Source of the DNA: Acidimicrobiia bacterium
GTDB taxonomy: Bacteria; Actinomycetota; Acidimicrobiia; Spongiisociales; JAHEDJ01
Length of the DNA: 5,764 nt
NCBI GenBank assembly: GCA_030598025.1
Contig: JAUVQS010000103.1
Location: 1-5,764, forward strand
Direction: 5' to 3'
This document shows, piece by piece, positions 1-5,028 of this stretch. The translations under genes were made by a program, and so were the position numbers. Each line of letters begins with the position of its first letter. Within the stretch, counting starts at the first letter, position 1. The notes beneath the pieces are model-generated. The model was not told where the DNA came from. It ran no database searches and was given only the letters and a program-made list of their open reading frames with translations.

Positions 1-105
1 CCGGAGTTCAGTTGGTTCGCCGCGGAAGTCCATCCACAGAGCGCCGGCTACGACCAGGACGGCTGCGGCCCAGCGGAGATATGGGGGACGGCGAAACCAG
101 TACAC
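1..105 (-). CDS. N-terminus of a membrane-anchored protein, possibly SAF/CpaB-like (partial, cut by the window edge)
   Basis: The reverse strand from a GTG at 105-103 is open to the window edge for 35 codons. The peptide begins MYWFRRPPYLRW, continues with a hydrophobic stretch (residues 12-24, Ala/Val/Leu-rich), then WMDFRGEPTELR. The basic start before one hydrophobic segment predicts a single N-terminal membrane anchor with the C-terminus outside, or a signal anchor. An in-frame stop lies upstream (171-169, which is also the stop of the preceding gene), and GTG is the only usual start codon between it and the membrane segment. No clear Shine-Dalgarno is visible. Similar 'RRPPYLRW' starts occur, as I recall, in actinobacterial SAF-domain (CpaB-like) proteins encoded near fmdB and galU, so that is my best guess. 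The SAF domain itself lies outside the window, so the identity is inference. Confidence 0.5.
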   Translation of the reverse strand, partial: MYWFRRPPYLRWAAAVLVVAGALWMDFRGEPTELR

Positions 106-168
106 GATCGACCGTACCGCGTCCCGACCGTGGTTGGAAGGGGGTTGAATCTCGACGGAGGCCGATCG

Positions 169-816
169 TTACTTGCCCGACTCCCAATTCCGAACATGGT
201 CGGGAACCGGAGTGGAGTCCACCGGCTCGAGTTCACCTGGTTCGATCCTTACGGGAATCACTCCCGTCCAGTAGGGAAGGTCGAGGTCGGCTTCATCGTC
301 GACGGGCGGGCCCGTGCGCTGCTTGGCAGAAGCTTCTTCGATATCGATGGCGGTGACGGCGGTGCCCCGCAGTTCCTTCTCGTTGGGAGGGCGCGAGCCG
401 GCCGAACGCCCGGGCACGAGGTGCTCGACAATCGCTCGAAAGGCCGTCATCTTCTCATCCGCGTCTGTGACCTCCCTGGCAGAGCCGAACAGAACGACCG
501 ATCGGTAGTTCAAGGAGTGATGAAACTGAGACTTGGCGAGGACCATTCCATCGACGAGCGTGGCGGTTACCGACACTTCCCGTTCCCCCCGGAGTGTGCG
601 AAGCATGCGGCTCGCCGGAGATCCGTGGAGGTAGAGGACCTCACCCACCCGCGCATGGATCGTTGGGATCACCACCGGCTTACCGCCGTCATCGAGGAAC
701 CCGACGTGGCAGATCAACGCCTCGTCGAGGATTGCGTGGATGGTGGTCCGGTCGTAGGAGCCACGATCAGGTAGGCGGCGGATCTCGCTGCGCTCCGATT
801 GAGGAGCGTCAGTCAT
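169..816 (-). CDS. Pyridoxamine 5'-phosphate oxidase family FMN-binding protein (COG3467-like)
   Basis: This 215-residue protein has the split-barrel flavoprotein fold family signature. After a short leader comes RRLPDRGSYDR (13-23), then ILDEALICHVGF (29-40), VIPTIHARVGEVLYLHGSPASR (49-70, with the HGS..SR FMN-phosphate-binding type motif), LVDGMVLAKSQFHHSLNYRSV (87-107) and VPGRSAGSRPPNEKEL (134-149). The C-terminal part has SAKQRTGPPVDD (163-174) and a YWTGVIP segment. This pattern is typical of the Pyridox_ox_2/COG3467 group (NimA-related, cytosolic, FMN or other flavin cofactors). Members are rarely true PdxH enzymes and the substrate cannot be told from sequence. The ATG at 816 lies inside the end of the FmdB gene (8 bp overlap, ATGACTGA), so translation is probably coupled. 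No independent Shine-Dalgarno is visible, because upstream is the triplet-rich Ser-tail DNA. The family is certain, the reaction unknown. Confidence 0.93.
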   Translation of the reverse strand: MTDAPQSERSEIRRLPDRGSYDRTTIHAILDEALICHVGFLDDGGKPVVIPTIHARVGEVLYLHGSPASRMLRTLRGEREVSVTATLVDGMVLAKSQFHHSLNYRSVVLFGSAREVTDADEKMTAFRAIVEHLVPGRSAGSRPPNEKELRGTAVTAIDIEEASAKQRTGPPVDDEADLDLPYWTGVIPVRIEPGELEPVDSTPVPDHVRNWESGK

Positions 817-1123
817 CGCTGCTGCTGCCGTCGCTGCTGCTACTACTACTTCCAGTGCTGCTGCCGCTCTTGCTGCTGTCGCTCTTGCCAGCGCTGCTGC
901 TACTACTGCGGCCGGTGGTGCTTCTGCTGCTACTGCTTCGGCTGGATGAACGCGAATCAGTTACATAGAAGCCGGAGCCCTTGAAGATCAGGCCGGCCGG
1001 GTGGAAGACCTTCTGCAGGTCTCCGCCACATGTCTTGTGCTTCTTGAGCGGCTTGTCTGAGAACGACTGCATCACTTCCAGTCGCTCACCGCACTTTTTG
1101 CAGGCGTATTCATAGGTTGGCAT
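809..1123 (-). CDS. FmdB-family zinc-ribbon protein with Ser-rich tail (Ruc/Rv0991c-like)
   Basis: This 104-residue protein starts MPTYEYACKKCG, the standard FmdB start. The ATG at 1123 is preceded by GAGGG at 1133-1129 (5 nt spacing). An in-frame ATG at 1156 would add 11 non-conserved residues and has no good ribosome site, so I reject it. Residues 1-36 form a zinc ribbon (C8, C11, then H29 and C32). A core of GGDLQKVFHPAGLIFKGSGFY (33-53) is followed by VTDSR and a disordered tail from residue 57 with 29 Ser in 48 residues. Actinobacterial Ser-tailed FmdB proteins include M. tuberculosis Rv0991c (Ruc), reported as a redox-regulated chaperone that cooperates with Hsp70. A similar role here is inference. 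The first Cys of the second ribbon knuckle is replaced by His. It is first in a minus-strand operon with the overlapping flavoprotein gene, and divergent from plsY. Confidence 0.93.
   Translation of the reverse strand: MPTYEYACKKCGERLEVMQSFSDKPLKKHKTCGGDLQKVFHPAGLIFKGSGFYVTDSRSSSRSSSSRSTTGRSSSSSAGKSDSSKSGSSTGSSSSSSDGSSSDD
812..955 (-). repeat. Low-complexity AGY triplet tract encoding the Ser-rich FmdB tail
   Basis: On the plus strand this reads as runs of GCT/ACT triplets; on the coding strand as AGC/AGT. Of the 29 serines in the tail, 26 use AGC or AGT and only three, at the proximal end (residues 57, 59 and 60), use TCN codons. That suggests growth by triplet duplication rather than selection for individual codons. 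Arg and Lys are scattered through the first two thirds of the tail and Asp is concentrated at its end. The tract is prone to slippage, so its length may vary between strains. Confidence 0.8.
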
Positions 1124-1154
1124 GTCGGCCCTCAGAGGAAAGATTGAGCACGGC

Positions 1155-1160
1155 ATGATA
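1155..1160 (-). promoter_or_regulatory. Possible -10 box for the fmdB operon
   Basis: The reverse strand reads TATCAT (1160-1155), fitting the actinobacterial TAnnnT pattern, about 32 bp upstream of the FmdB ATG. It would start transcription near 1148 and leave a short leader containing the GAGGG ribosome site. No convincing -35 is found at 17-19 bp, so this is weak. Confidence 0.25.
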
Positions 1161-1298
1161 TCAAGTGCCCTGAGACATGAGTCTGTCGGTTGTGCAGCGT
1201 GGGGTCTGCTTCTCGCGTTCTCGCGCGGCGAAGGCGCACTATGACAAGCGATCGCCGCGCCAGAACGGGATCACAGTCGCGCTTGGCGATCCGACCTG

Positions 1299-1310
1299 GC
1301 GGCCGGCCGC
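1299..1310. promoter_or_regulatory. 12 bp perfect palindrome upstream of plsY, possible operator
   Basis: GCGGCCGGCCGC is its own reverse complement and lies 3 bp upstream of the proposed plsY -10 box, in the spacer where a repressor could block RNA polymerase. It consists only of G and C in a GC-rich genome, so chance occurrence is quite possible. It has no T-run and therefore does not look like a terminator. Confidence 0.25.
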
Positions 1311-1313
1311 TTC

Positions 1314-1319
1314 TAGACT
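1314..1319 (+). promoter_or_regulatory. -10 box for plsY, suggesting a leaderless transcript
   Basis: TAGACT matches the TAnnnT -10 pattern. Seven bases separate it from the plsY ATG at 1327, so the transcript would begin at or next to the start codon. This fits the absence of a Shine-Dalgarno before plsY and the frequency of leaderless mRNAs in Actinobacteria. No good -35 lies at the usual distance. Confidence 0.45.
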
Positions 1320-1326
1320 CTCCGTG

Positions 1327-1911
1327 ATGAACCTCGCCGTTCCCGCCACGATGGTGGCCGCCTACCTGATCGGAAGCCTCGACTTCGCCGTCGTGGTGGC
1401 CCGAGCGCGGGGTCTCGACATCTACGACGTGGGCAGCGGCAACCCGGGAACGTCGAATGTGCTTCGCACTATGGGCAAGGGGGCGGCTGCTCTGACGCTC
1501 CTGGGTGATGTGCTCAAAGGGGTCATTGCAGCGGCCATGGGATATGTCGTTGCCGGGGAGGCGGGGGCTGCCGCCGCCGGATTCTTTGCAGTGCTGGGGC
1601 ATTGCTTTCCGATCTTCCATCGTTTCAAAGGCGGAAAGGGTGTGGCGACGGGGGCCGGATTGCTGCTCTGGATGATTCCGAAGTCTGCGCTGGTTCTGAT
1701 CGTCATCTGGGTGTTGCTGGTCGCGGTCACCAGGGTTGCTTCCATCGGATCGCTGACCGTCATGGTGCTGGCAGTTCCCGCCGCCTGGCTCGAAGGAATC
1801 GGCTGGGCCGGCTTCGTGTGGATGGTCGCCGCCGTCTCGCTGGTCATATTTCGCCATCGCGGCAATATCGCCCGGTTGTTCGGATCGGGAGAACGAAAGG
1901 TGATCTCGTGA
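1327..1911 (+). CDS. plsY: Glycerol-3-phosphate acyltransferase PlsY
   Basis: This is a 194-residue integral membrane enzyme, the usual PlsY length. It transfers the acyl group from acyl-phosphate (made by PlsX) to sn-glycerol-3-phosphate, giving lysophosphatidate for phospholipid synthesis. Conserved family motifs are visible: DVGSGNPGTSNVLRTMG (34-50), LGHCFPIFHRFKGGKGVATGAG (90-111) and HRGNIARLFGSGERKV (177-192). Hydrophobic segments lie around 4-24, 53-75, 80-97, 109-134, 140-156 and 160-175. The first motif reads GSLDF where many PlsY proteins have GS-I/L-P, and DIYD in place of the common DIR. The ATG at 1327 was chosen because homology starts there; the frame is open back to 1177 but that part has no PlsY character. 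A GTG at 1324 is a close alternative. It is the first gene of a five-gene operon, its stop overlapping galU by 4 bp (GTGA). Confidence 0.95.
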   Translation: MNLAVPATMVAAYLIGSLDFAVVVARARGLDIYDVGSGNPGTSNVLRTMGKGAAALTLLGDVLKGVIAAAMGYVVAGEAGAAAAGFFAVLGHCFPIFHRFKGGKGVATGAGLLLWMIPKSALVLIVIWVLLVAVTRVASIGSLTVMVLAVPAAWLEGIGWAGFVWMVAAVSLVIFRHRGNIARLFGSGERKVIS

Positions 1912-2726
1912 CAGGTGTTGATCTTGCCGTTGTTCCCGCCGCCGGACTCGGGACCCGAATGCGCCCTGCGACTCGGGCCATCCCCAAGGCCATGTTGCCA
2001 GTTGTAGACCGACCTGCTGTTCAGCACGTTGCGGAGGAGGCCGTCCGCGCCGGCGTTTCCGAGGTGGTTTTCATCGTCGACCCGGGAGTGGGGTCGCTGA
2101 TCGAGAAGCACTTCTCGGAGGGAGGGCTGCTGCCGGGCCTCGAGGACCTAGTCATTAGAACTGTTGTTCAGGACAATCCGGGTGGCCTCGGGCATGCTGT
2201 TCTCACGGCTCGCCGGGCCATAGACGACCGCAGTTTCTTCTGCTTGCTGGTCGACAACATGGTACGACCCGGCGCCGATGTGTTGCCAGCGCTGGCGGCG
2301 GCCGCGGATGGCGGTTCCGTCGTCGCACTTCGCGAAGTCGGCCCGCACATGCTCGAGCGGTACGGAGTTGTGATCCCCGGTGCTCGGCAGGGTTCGAGCC
2401 TCGATGTTCTCGGCGCCGTGGAGAAGCCTGGAGTAGAGAATGCTCCGTCCAACCTGGGTCTGGTTGGCCGATATCTGTTCACCTCCGAGATCCTGGAGGC
2501 GCTGGGAGGGCTCGAACCGGGCCACGGGGGAGAGATTCAACTGACCGACGCAATCGATGTCGTGGCCCGAAGGGGACGATGCCGGGGTGTCGTCGGCGAA
2601 CACGATCTTCTTGATATCGGGATCCCCGTGGGTCTCCTTGAAGCGGCCGTTGTGCTTGGTTTGGCTCGGCCGGAGTACAGAGATGATCTCCGCGCGATCC
2701 TTCGATCGGTTGAGGAGCAGAGATGA
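1908..2726 (+). CDS. galU: UTP-glucose-1-phosphate uridylyltransferase (GalU-like), short form
   Basis: This 272-residue nucleotidyltransferase would make UDP-glucose from UTP and glucose 1-phosphate for envelope polysaccharides and glycolipids. Visible motifs are the N-terminal nucleotide-binding loop PAAGLGTRMRPATRAIPKAML (10-30), PVVDRP (31-36), QDNPGGLGHAV (88-98), LLVDN (113-117, whose Asp is the probable metal ligand), GAVEKP (169-174, catalytic-type EK), APSNLGLVGRY (179-189), GGEIQLTDAI (207-216) and LLDIG (234-238). The GTG start overlaps the plsY stop by 4 bp and is preceded by AAAGG at 1896-1900 with 7 nt spacing; homology begins right there. It is about 25 residues shorter than usual because the segment between IEKHF (65-69) and the GLGHAV motif is reduced. 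A GalU with slightly different sugar or nucleotide preference cannot be excluded. Its position directly before moeA is typical of Actinobacteria. Confidence 0.88.
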   Translation: MTGVDLAVVPAAGLGTRMRPATRAIPKAMLPVVDRPAVQHVAEEAVRAGVSEVVFIVDPGVGSLIEKHFSEGGLLPGLEDLVIRTVVQDNPGGLGHAVLTARRAIDDRSFFCLLVDNMVRPGADVLPALAAAADGGSVVALREVGPHMLERYGVVIPGARQGSSLDVLGAVEKPGVENAPSNLGLVGRYLFTSEILEALGGLEPGHGGEIQLTDAIDVVARRGRCRGVVGEHDLLDIGIPVGLLEAAVVLGLARPEYRDDLRAILRSVEEQR

Positions 2727-3958
2727 AACCTCTCGTCGAGGTCCAACGCTCGGTCCTGGCGAGTGTGTGGCGACTCGAGAAGCTGGCGGTCCCGATCGCC
2801 CGGGCCCGCGGGTTGGTTCTCGCCGACGATGTGGCTGCACCCCACGATGTTCCGCCGTTCGCCAACTCGGCAATGGACGGATATGCGGTGCAAGCCGGGG
2901 ATACCCAACCTGCACCGTCCGAACTGACGGTGATAGAGGACGTCGCGGCGGGACACGTAGCCGACCGAGAAGTTGTCACGGGAACGGCTATCAAGATCAT
3001 GACCGGGGCGCCGCTGCCACCGGGGGCCGATGCGGTGGTGAGAGTCGAAGACACGTCTCAGCATGGCGACCGGGTGCGCATCGAGGAGGGCGCCGTTGTT
3101 GGTGAGAGCGTCAGGGCGGCCGGTGGCGATCTGGCGGCAGGGTCGTTGGTGTTTGAGGCTGGTACAAGATTGACACCCCACCATCTGGGCGTGCTGACCT
3201 CGGTCGGCGTGTTTGATCCGGTCGTGCATCGGCGTCCGACGGTGGCGGTCCTGTCGACGGGTGATGAAGTTGTCCCGGCCGGCACACCGCTCGCTCCCGG
3301 GAAGATCCACGACAGCAATCGCCCTCAGCTTCTCGCATTGCTGGACGAACTCGGAGTCGACGTGATCGACCTCGGAATCGTGGGCGATGACGCCCACAGC
3401 CTCCGGGCGATTCTCGAGCGGGGCGCGGCAACAGCCGACGTCGTCTTCACCTCCGGAGGAGTGTCGATGGGCGAGTACGACATGGTCAAGGCGATCGTTT
3501 CGGAGACCGGAGATGTTGAGATCTGGAGGGTTGCCATCAAACCTGCCAAACCGTTCGCCTTCGGCAGTTTCAACGGCACGCCCTTTTTCGGCCTACCCGG
3601 AAATCCGGTGTCCGTTGTAGTGGCCTTCGAGCAGTTCGCCCGGCCAGCCCTGCTCAAGATGATGGGAGCCCGAGCCCTGTTTCGAACGCGGGTGTCCGGC
3701 GTGCTCGAGACCGATGTTCGGACCGATCCCGAGAAGACGGTGTTTCTAAGAATGATCGCCGACCTCGTCGATAACACCTGGGTGGCCAGGCCGGCCGGTG
3801 GGCAGGCGTCGAATCAGCTGACGGCGCTGGCGAGGGCAAACTCGTTCGCGGTTGTTCCTGTTGGGACGGCAGGACTGGACGCTGGAAGTCGGGTGGATTT
3901 GGAGATGTTCCGATGGCCTGAGACCCGGACTGAGGAAGAGGTGCTGAATGCCGGATGA
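2723..3958 (+). CDS. moeA: Molybdopterin molybdotransferase MoeA (gephyrin/Glp family)
   Basis: This 411-residue cytosolic protein is full length for MoeA, which inserts molybdate into adenylylated molybdopterin to finish Moco. Signature segments are all present: PPFANSAMDGYAV (44-56), KIMTGAPLPPGADAVV (91-106), GESVRAAGGD (127-136), VAVLSTGDEV (174-183), GKIHDSNR (193-200), GIVGDDAHSLR (218-228), FTSGGVSMGEYD (242-253), IKPAKPFAFG (272-281), FFGLPGNPVSVV (288-299) and a C-terminal beta domain (about 338-396). The acidic residues usually linked to catalysis (D52, D181/E182, D222/D223, D253) are kept. The ATG overlaps the galU stop by 4 bp (ATGA) with GAGGAG at 2712-2717, spacing 5. In Corynebacterium a MoeA homologue called Glp binds FtsZ and the membrane protein GlpR. 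Linkage to a GlpR-like gene here leaves a division role open. Confidence 0.95.
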   Translation: MKPLVEVQRSVLASVWRLEKLAVPIARARGLVLADDVAAPHDVPPFANSAMDGYAVQAGDTQPAPSELTVIEDVAAGHVADREVVTGTAIKIMTGAPLPPGADAVVRVEDTSQHGDRVRIEEGAVVGESVRAAGGDLAAGSLVFEAGTRLTPHHLGVLTSVGVFDPVVHRRPTVAVLSTGDEVVPAGTPLAPGKIHDSNRPQLLALLDELGVDVIDLGIVGDDAHSLRAILERGAATADVVFTSGGVSMGEYDMVKAIVSETGDVEIWRVAIKPAKPFAFGSFNGTPFFGLPGNPVSVVVAFEQFARPALLKMMGARALFRTRVSGVLETDVRTDPEKTVFLRMIADLVDNTWVARPAGGQASNQLTALARANSFAVVPVGTAGLDAGSRVDLEMFRWPETRTEEEVLNAG

Positions 3959-4418
3959 GTTGGCCCACCTCGACGGCGAAGGCCGGGCGAGGATGGTGGA
4001 TGTAGGTGGCAAAGCAGAAACGGCGCGCGTCGCCATCGCCGAAGCGTTTGTCGAGATGACTTCCGAGACAAGGGACTTGATGTTCGGCGGGGGACTTCCG
4101 AAAGGGGACGCGGTGGCGGTCGCCCGGGTGGCCGGGCTGATGGCAGCCAAACGGACGGCCGATCTGATCCCCCTCTGTCACCCTCTTCGAATCTCGCATG
4201 TGGCCATCGAGATTGAACCGGAGCCGACCGGAACGCGGATCGTGGCCACGGTGGAGACGGTGGCTCGGACCGGTGTCGAGATGGAAGCGATGGTCGCCGC
4301 TTCGACCGCCGCTCTCACCGTTTATGACATGGTCAAAGGGGTAGAGCGCGGCGTTCAGATCACGGCTACCCGGTTGATGCACAAGTCGGGCGGGAAGAGC
4401 GGGGAGTGGAACAGGTGA
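3948..4418 (+). CDS. moaC: Cyclic pyranopterin monophosphate synthase MoaC
   Basis: This 156-residue protein has the typical MoaC length. With MoaA it converts GTP to cyclic pyranopterin monophosphate; MoaC performs the second step, rearranging the 3',8-cyclo-GTP intermediate. Motifs seen are LDGEGRARMVDVGGKAETAR (8-27), PKGDAVAVARVAGLMAAKRT (51-70), DLIPLCHPL (72-80), RTGVEMEA (107-114), LTVYDMVKGVER (123-134) and HKSGGKSG (145-152). The active-site set expected for the family is present (K52, H78, E112/E114 region, D127, K130, K146). YDMVK has Val where Cys is common, a minor change. The ATG lies 11 bp inside moeA and is preceded by AAGAGG at 3936-3941 with 6 nt spacing. No moaA is present in the window, so its partner is encoded elsewhere. 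Confidence 0.97.
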   Translation: MPDELAHLDGEGRARMVDVGGKAETARVAIAEAFVEMTSETRDLMFGGGLPKGDAVAVARVAGLMAAKRTADLIPLCHPLRISHVAIEIEPEPTGTRIVATVETVARTGVEMEAMVAASTAALTVYDMVKGVERGVQITATRLMHKSGGKSGEWNR

Positions 4419-4888
4419 GGGCAGTTGTGCTGACGGTGAGCGACCGGGTGAGCGCGGGGGAAGCTATCGACGCCTCCGGCCCGGCTGCGGCCGCGCTGCT
4501 CGAGGGCTTCGGCTTCTCTGCATCGGTCGAGGTCGTGCCCGATGGTGTCGAATCGGTGGCCGGATTCTTGCGAGGCGCCGTTGCAGAGGGAGTGCCACTT
4601 GTGGTCACAACCGGTGGAACCGGGTTTGCTCCCAGGGATGTGACGCCGGAAGCAACTCGATTGGTGATCGAGCGTCCCGCTCCCGGCCTCGTTGAGGCAA
4701 TGCGTTCTGCAACATTCGGTTCGAACCCGCATGGCATGCTGTCGCGCGGTGAAGCGGGCATCATCAAGTCGACGCTGATCGTGAATCTGCCCGGATCGGT
4801 GCGGGGAGTGGAGGAATCACTTGGTGTGATCGGGCCGGCGTTGTCGCACGGCGTAGCGCTCTTGTTGTCTGACGAAACGAAACACTGA
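4406..4888 (+). CDS. mog: Molybdopterin adenylyltransferase (Mog/MoaB family)
   Basis: This 160-residue MoCF-domain protein adenylylates molybdopterin with ATP, producing the substrate for MoeA. Motifs are AVVLTVSDRVSAG (6-18), DASGP (22-26), VPDG (44-47), VVTTGGTGFAPRDVTPEAT (66-84), PAPGLVEAMR (91-100), SRGEAGII (113-120) and NLPGSVRGVEESL (127-139). D46 and D78 correspond to the catalytic-type acidic positions. Two GTG starts are possible. The one at 4406 overlaps moaC by 13 bp and has GGGAAGAG upstream. The one at 4415, three codons later, overlaps by 4 bp (GTGA), has GGGAG at an 8 nt spacing, and gives a start closer to the family's usual one. The longer form is listed. Mog and MoaB are similar enough that the symbol is less certain than the function. 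It is the last gene of the plsY operon; no U-tract hairpin follows it. Confidence 0.93.
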   Translation: MEQVRAVVLTVSDRVSAGEAIDASGPAAAALLEGFGFSASVEVVPDGVESVAGFLRGAVAEGVPLVVTTGGTGFAPRDVTPEATRLVIERPAPGLVEAMRSATFGSNPHGMLSRGEAGIIKSTLIVNLPGSVRGVEESLGVIGPALSHGVALLLSDETKH

Positions 4889-5028
4889 GGATCAACCGGC
4901 GCGGGTCCGGCCACCTCCTCGATGATCTGCCAGAAGTCCCATATCCGTCGCTCGAGAGGCTGATCGTACTTGTGATCGCAGGGCGAATTAGCTACTCTGC
5001 GCGGCGATAGAGCGGAGAATATACCTGT
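4889..5028 (+). other. Intergenic region between mog and the SepX-like gene
   Basis: These 140 bp hold no supported gene and no hairpin followed by a T-run. The 3' third carries the promoter described separately and an AT-richer stretch before the ATG at 5029, with CGGAG (5013-5017) as a rather distant ribosome site. Confidence 0.6.
4970..4998 (+). promoter_or_regulatory. Promoter for the SepX-like gene and the translin-like gene
   Basis: TTGTGA at 4970-4975 and TACTCT at 4993-4998 are separated by 17 bp. The -35 matches TTGACA at four of six positions and the -10 fits TAnnnT. Transcription would begin near 5005, leaving a leader of roughly 24 nt. It suggests this gene pair is expressed separately from the Moco operon upstream. 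Confidence 0.45.

Noticed and set aside
812..955. Triplet-rich tract as a CRISPR-like or tandem repeat array
   Set aside because: There are no spacers or unit repeats longer than three bases, and it is explained fully as Ser codons of the FmdB tail.
594..968. Plus-strand frame with a long Leu run, resembling a membrane protein
   Set aside because: It is the antisense reading of the AGY-rich Ser tail of the FmdB gene and has no other protein character.
1124..1156. Longer FmdB start at the ATG at 1156
   Set aside because: The 11 extra residues are not conserved, no ribosome site precedes that ATG, and MPTYEY is the standard family start with GAGGG at the right distance.
1177..1326. Longer plsY start (ATG at 1177)
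   Set aside because: The extra 50 residues are basic and polar with no PlsY motif. They overlap the probable promoter, and the first membrane helix begins just after 1327.
1132..1857. Long minus-strand frame antisense to plsY
   Set aside because: It is His/Arg/Gly/Asp-rich with no recognisable fold, and lies opposite a clear PlsY; such frames are common in GC-rich DNA.
2148..3397. Several overlapping minus-strand frames antisense to galU and moeA
   Set aside because: They have Arg/His/Pro-rich shadow composition, no motifs, and lie opposite well-conserved genes.
4889..4915. CCGG...CCGG hairpin after mog as a terminator
   Set aside because: The stem is only 4 bp with a 7-base loop and no following T-run.
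4366..4980. Minus-strand frame antisense to mog that extends into the intergenic region, with a protein-like stretch WDFWQIIEEVAGP at about 4906-4944
   Set aside because: There is no plausible ATG or GTG start before the protein-like stretch, most of the frame is the shadow of mog, and I recognise no family. It could be a short gene relic, but I cannot support it.
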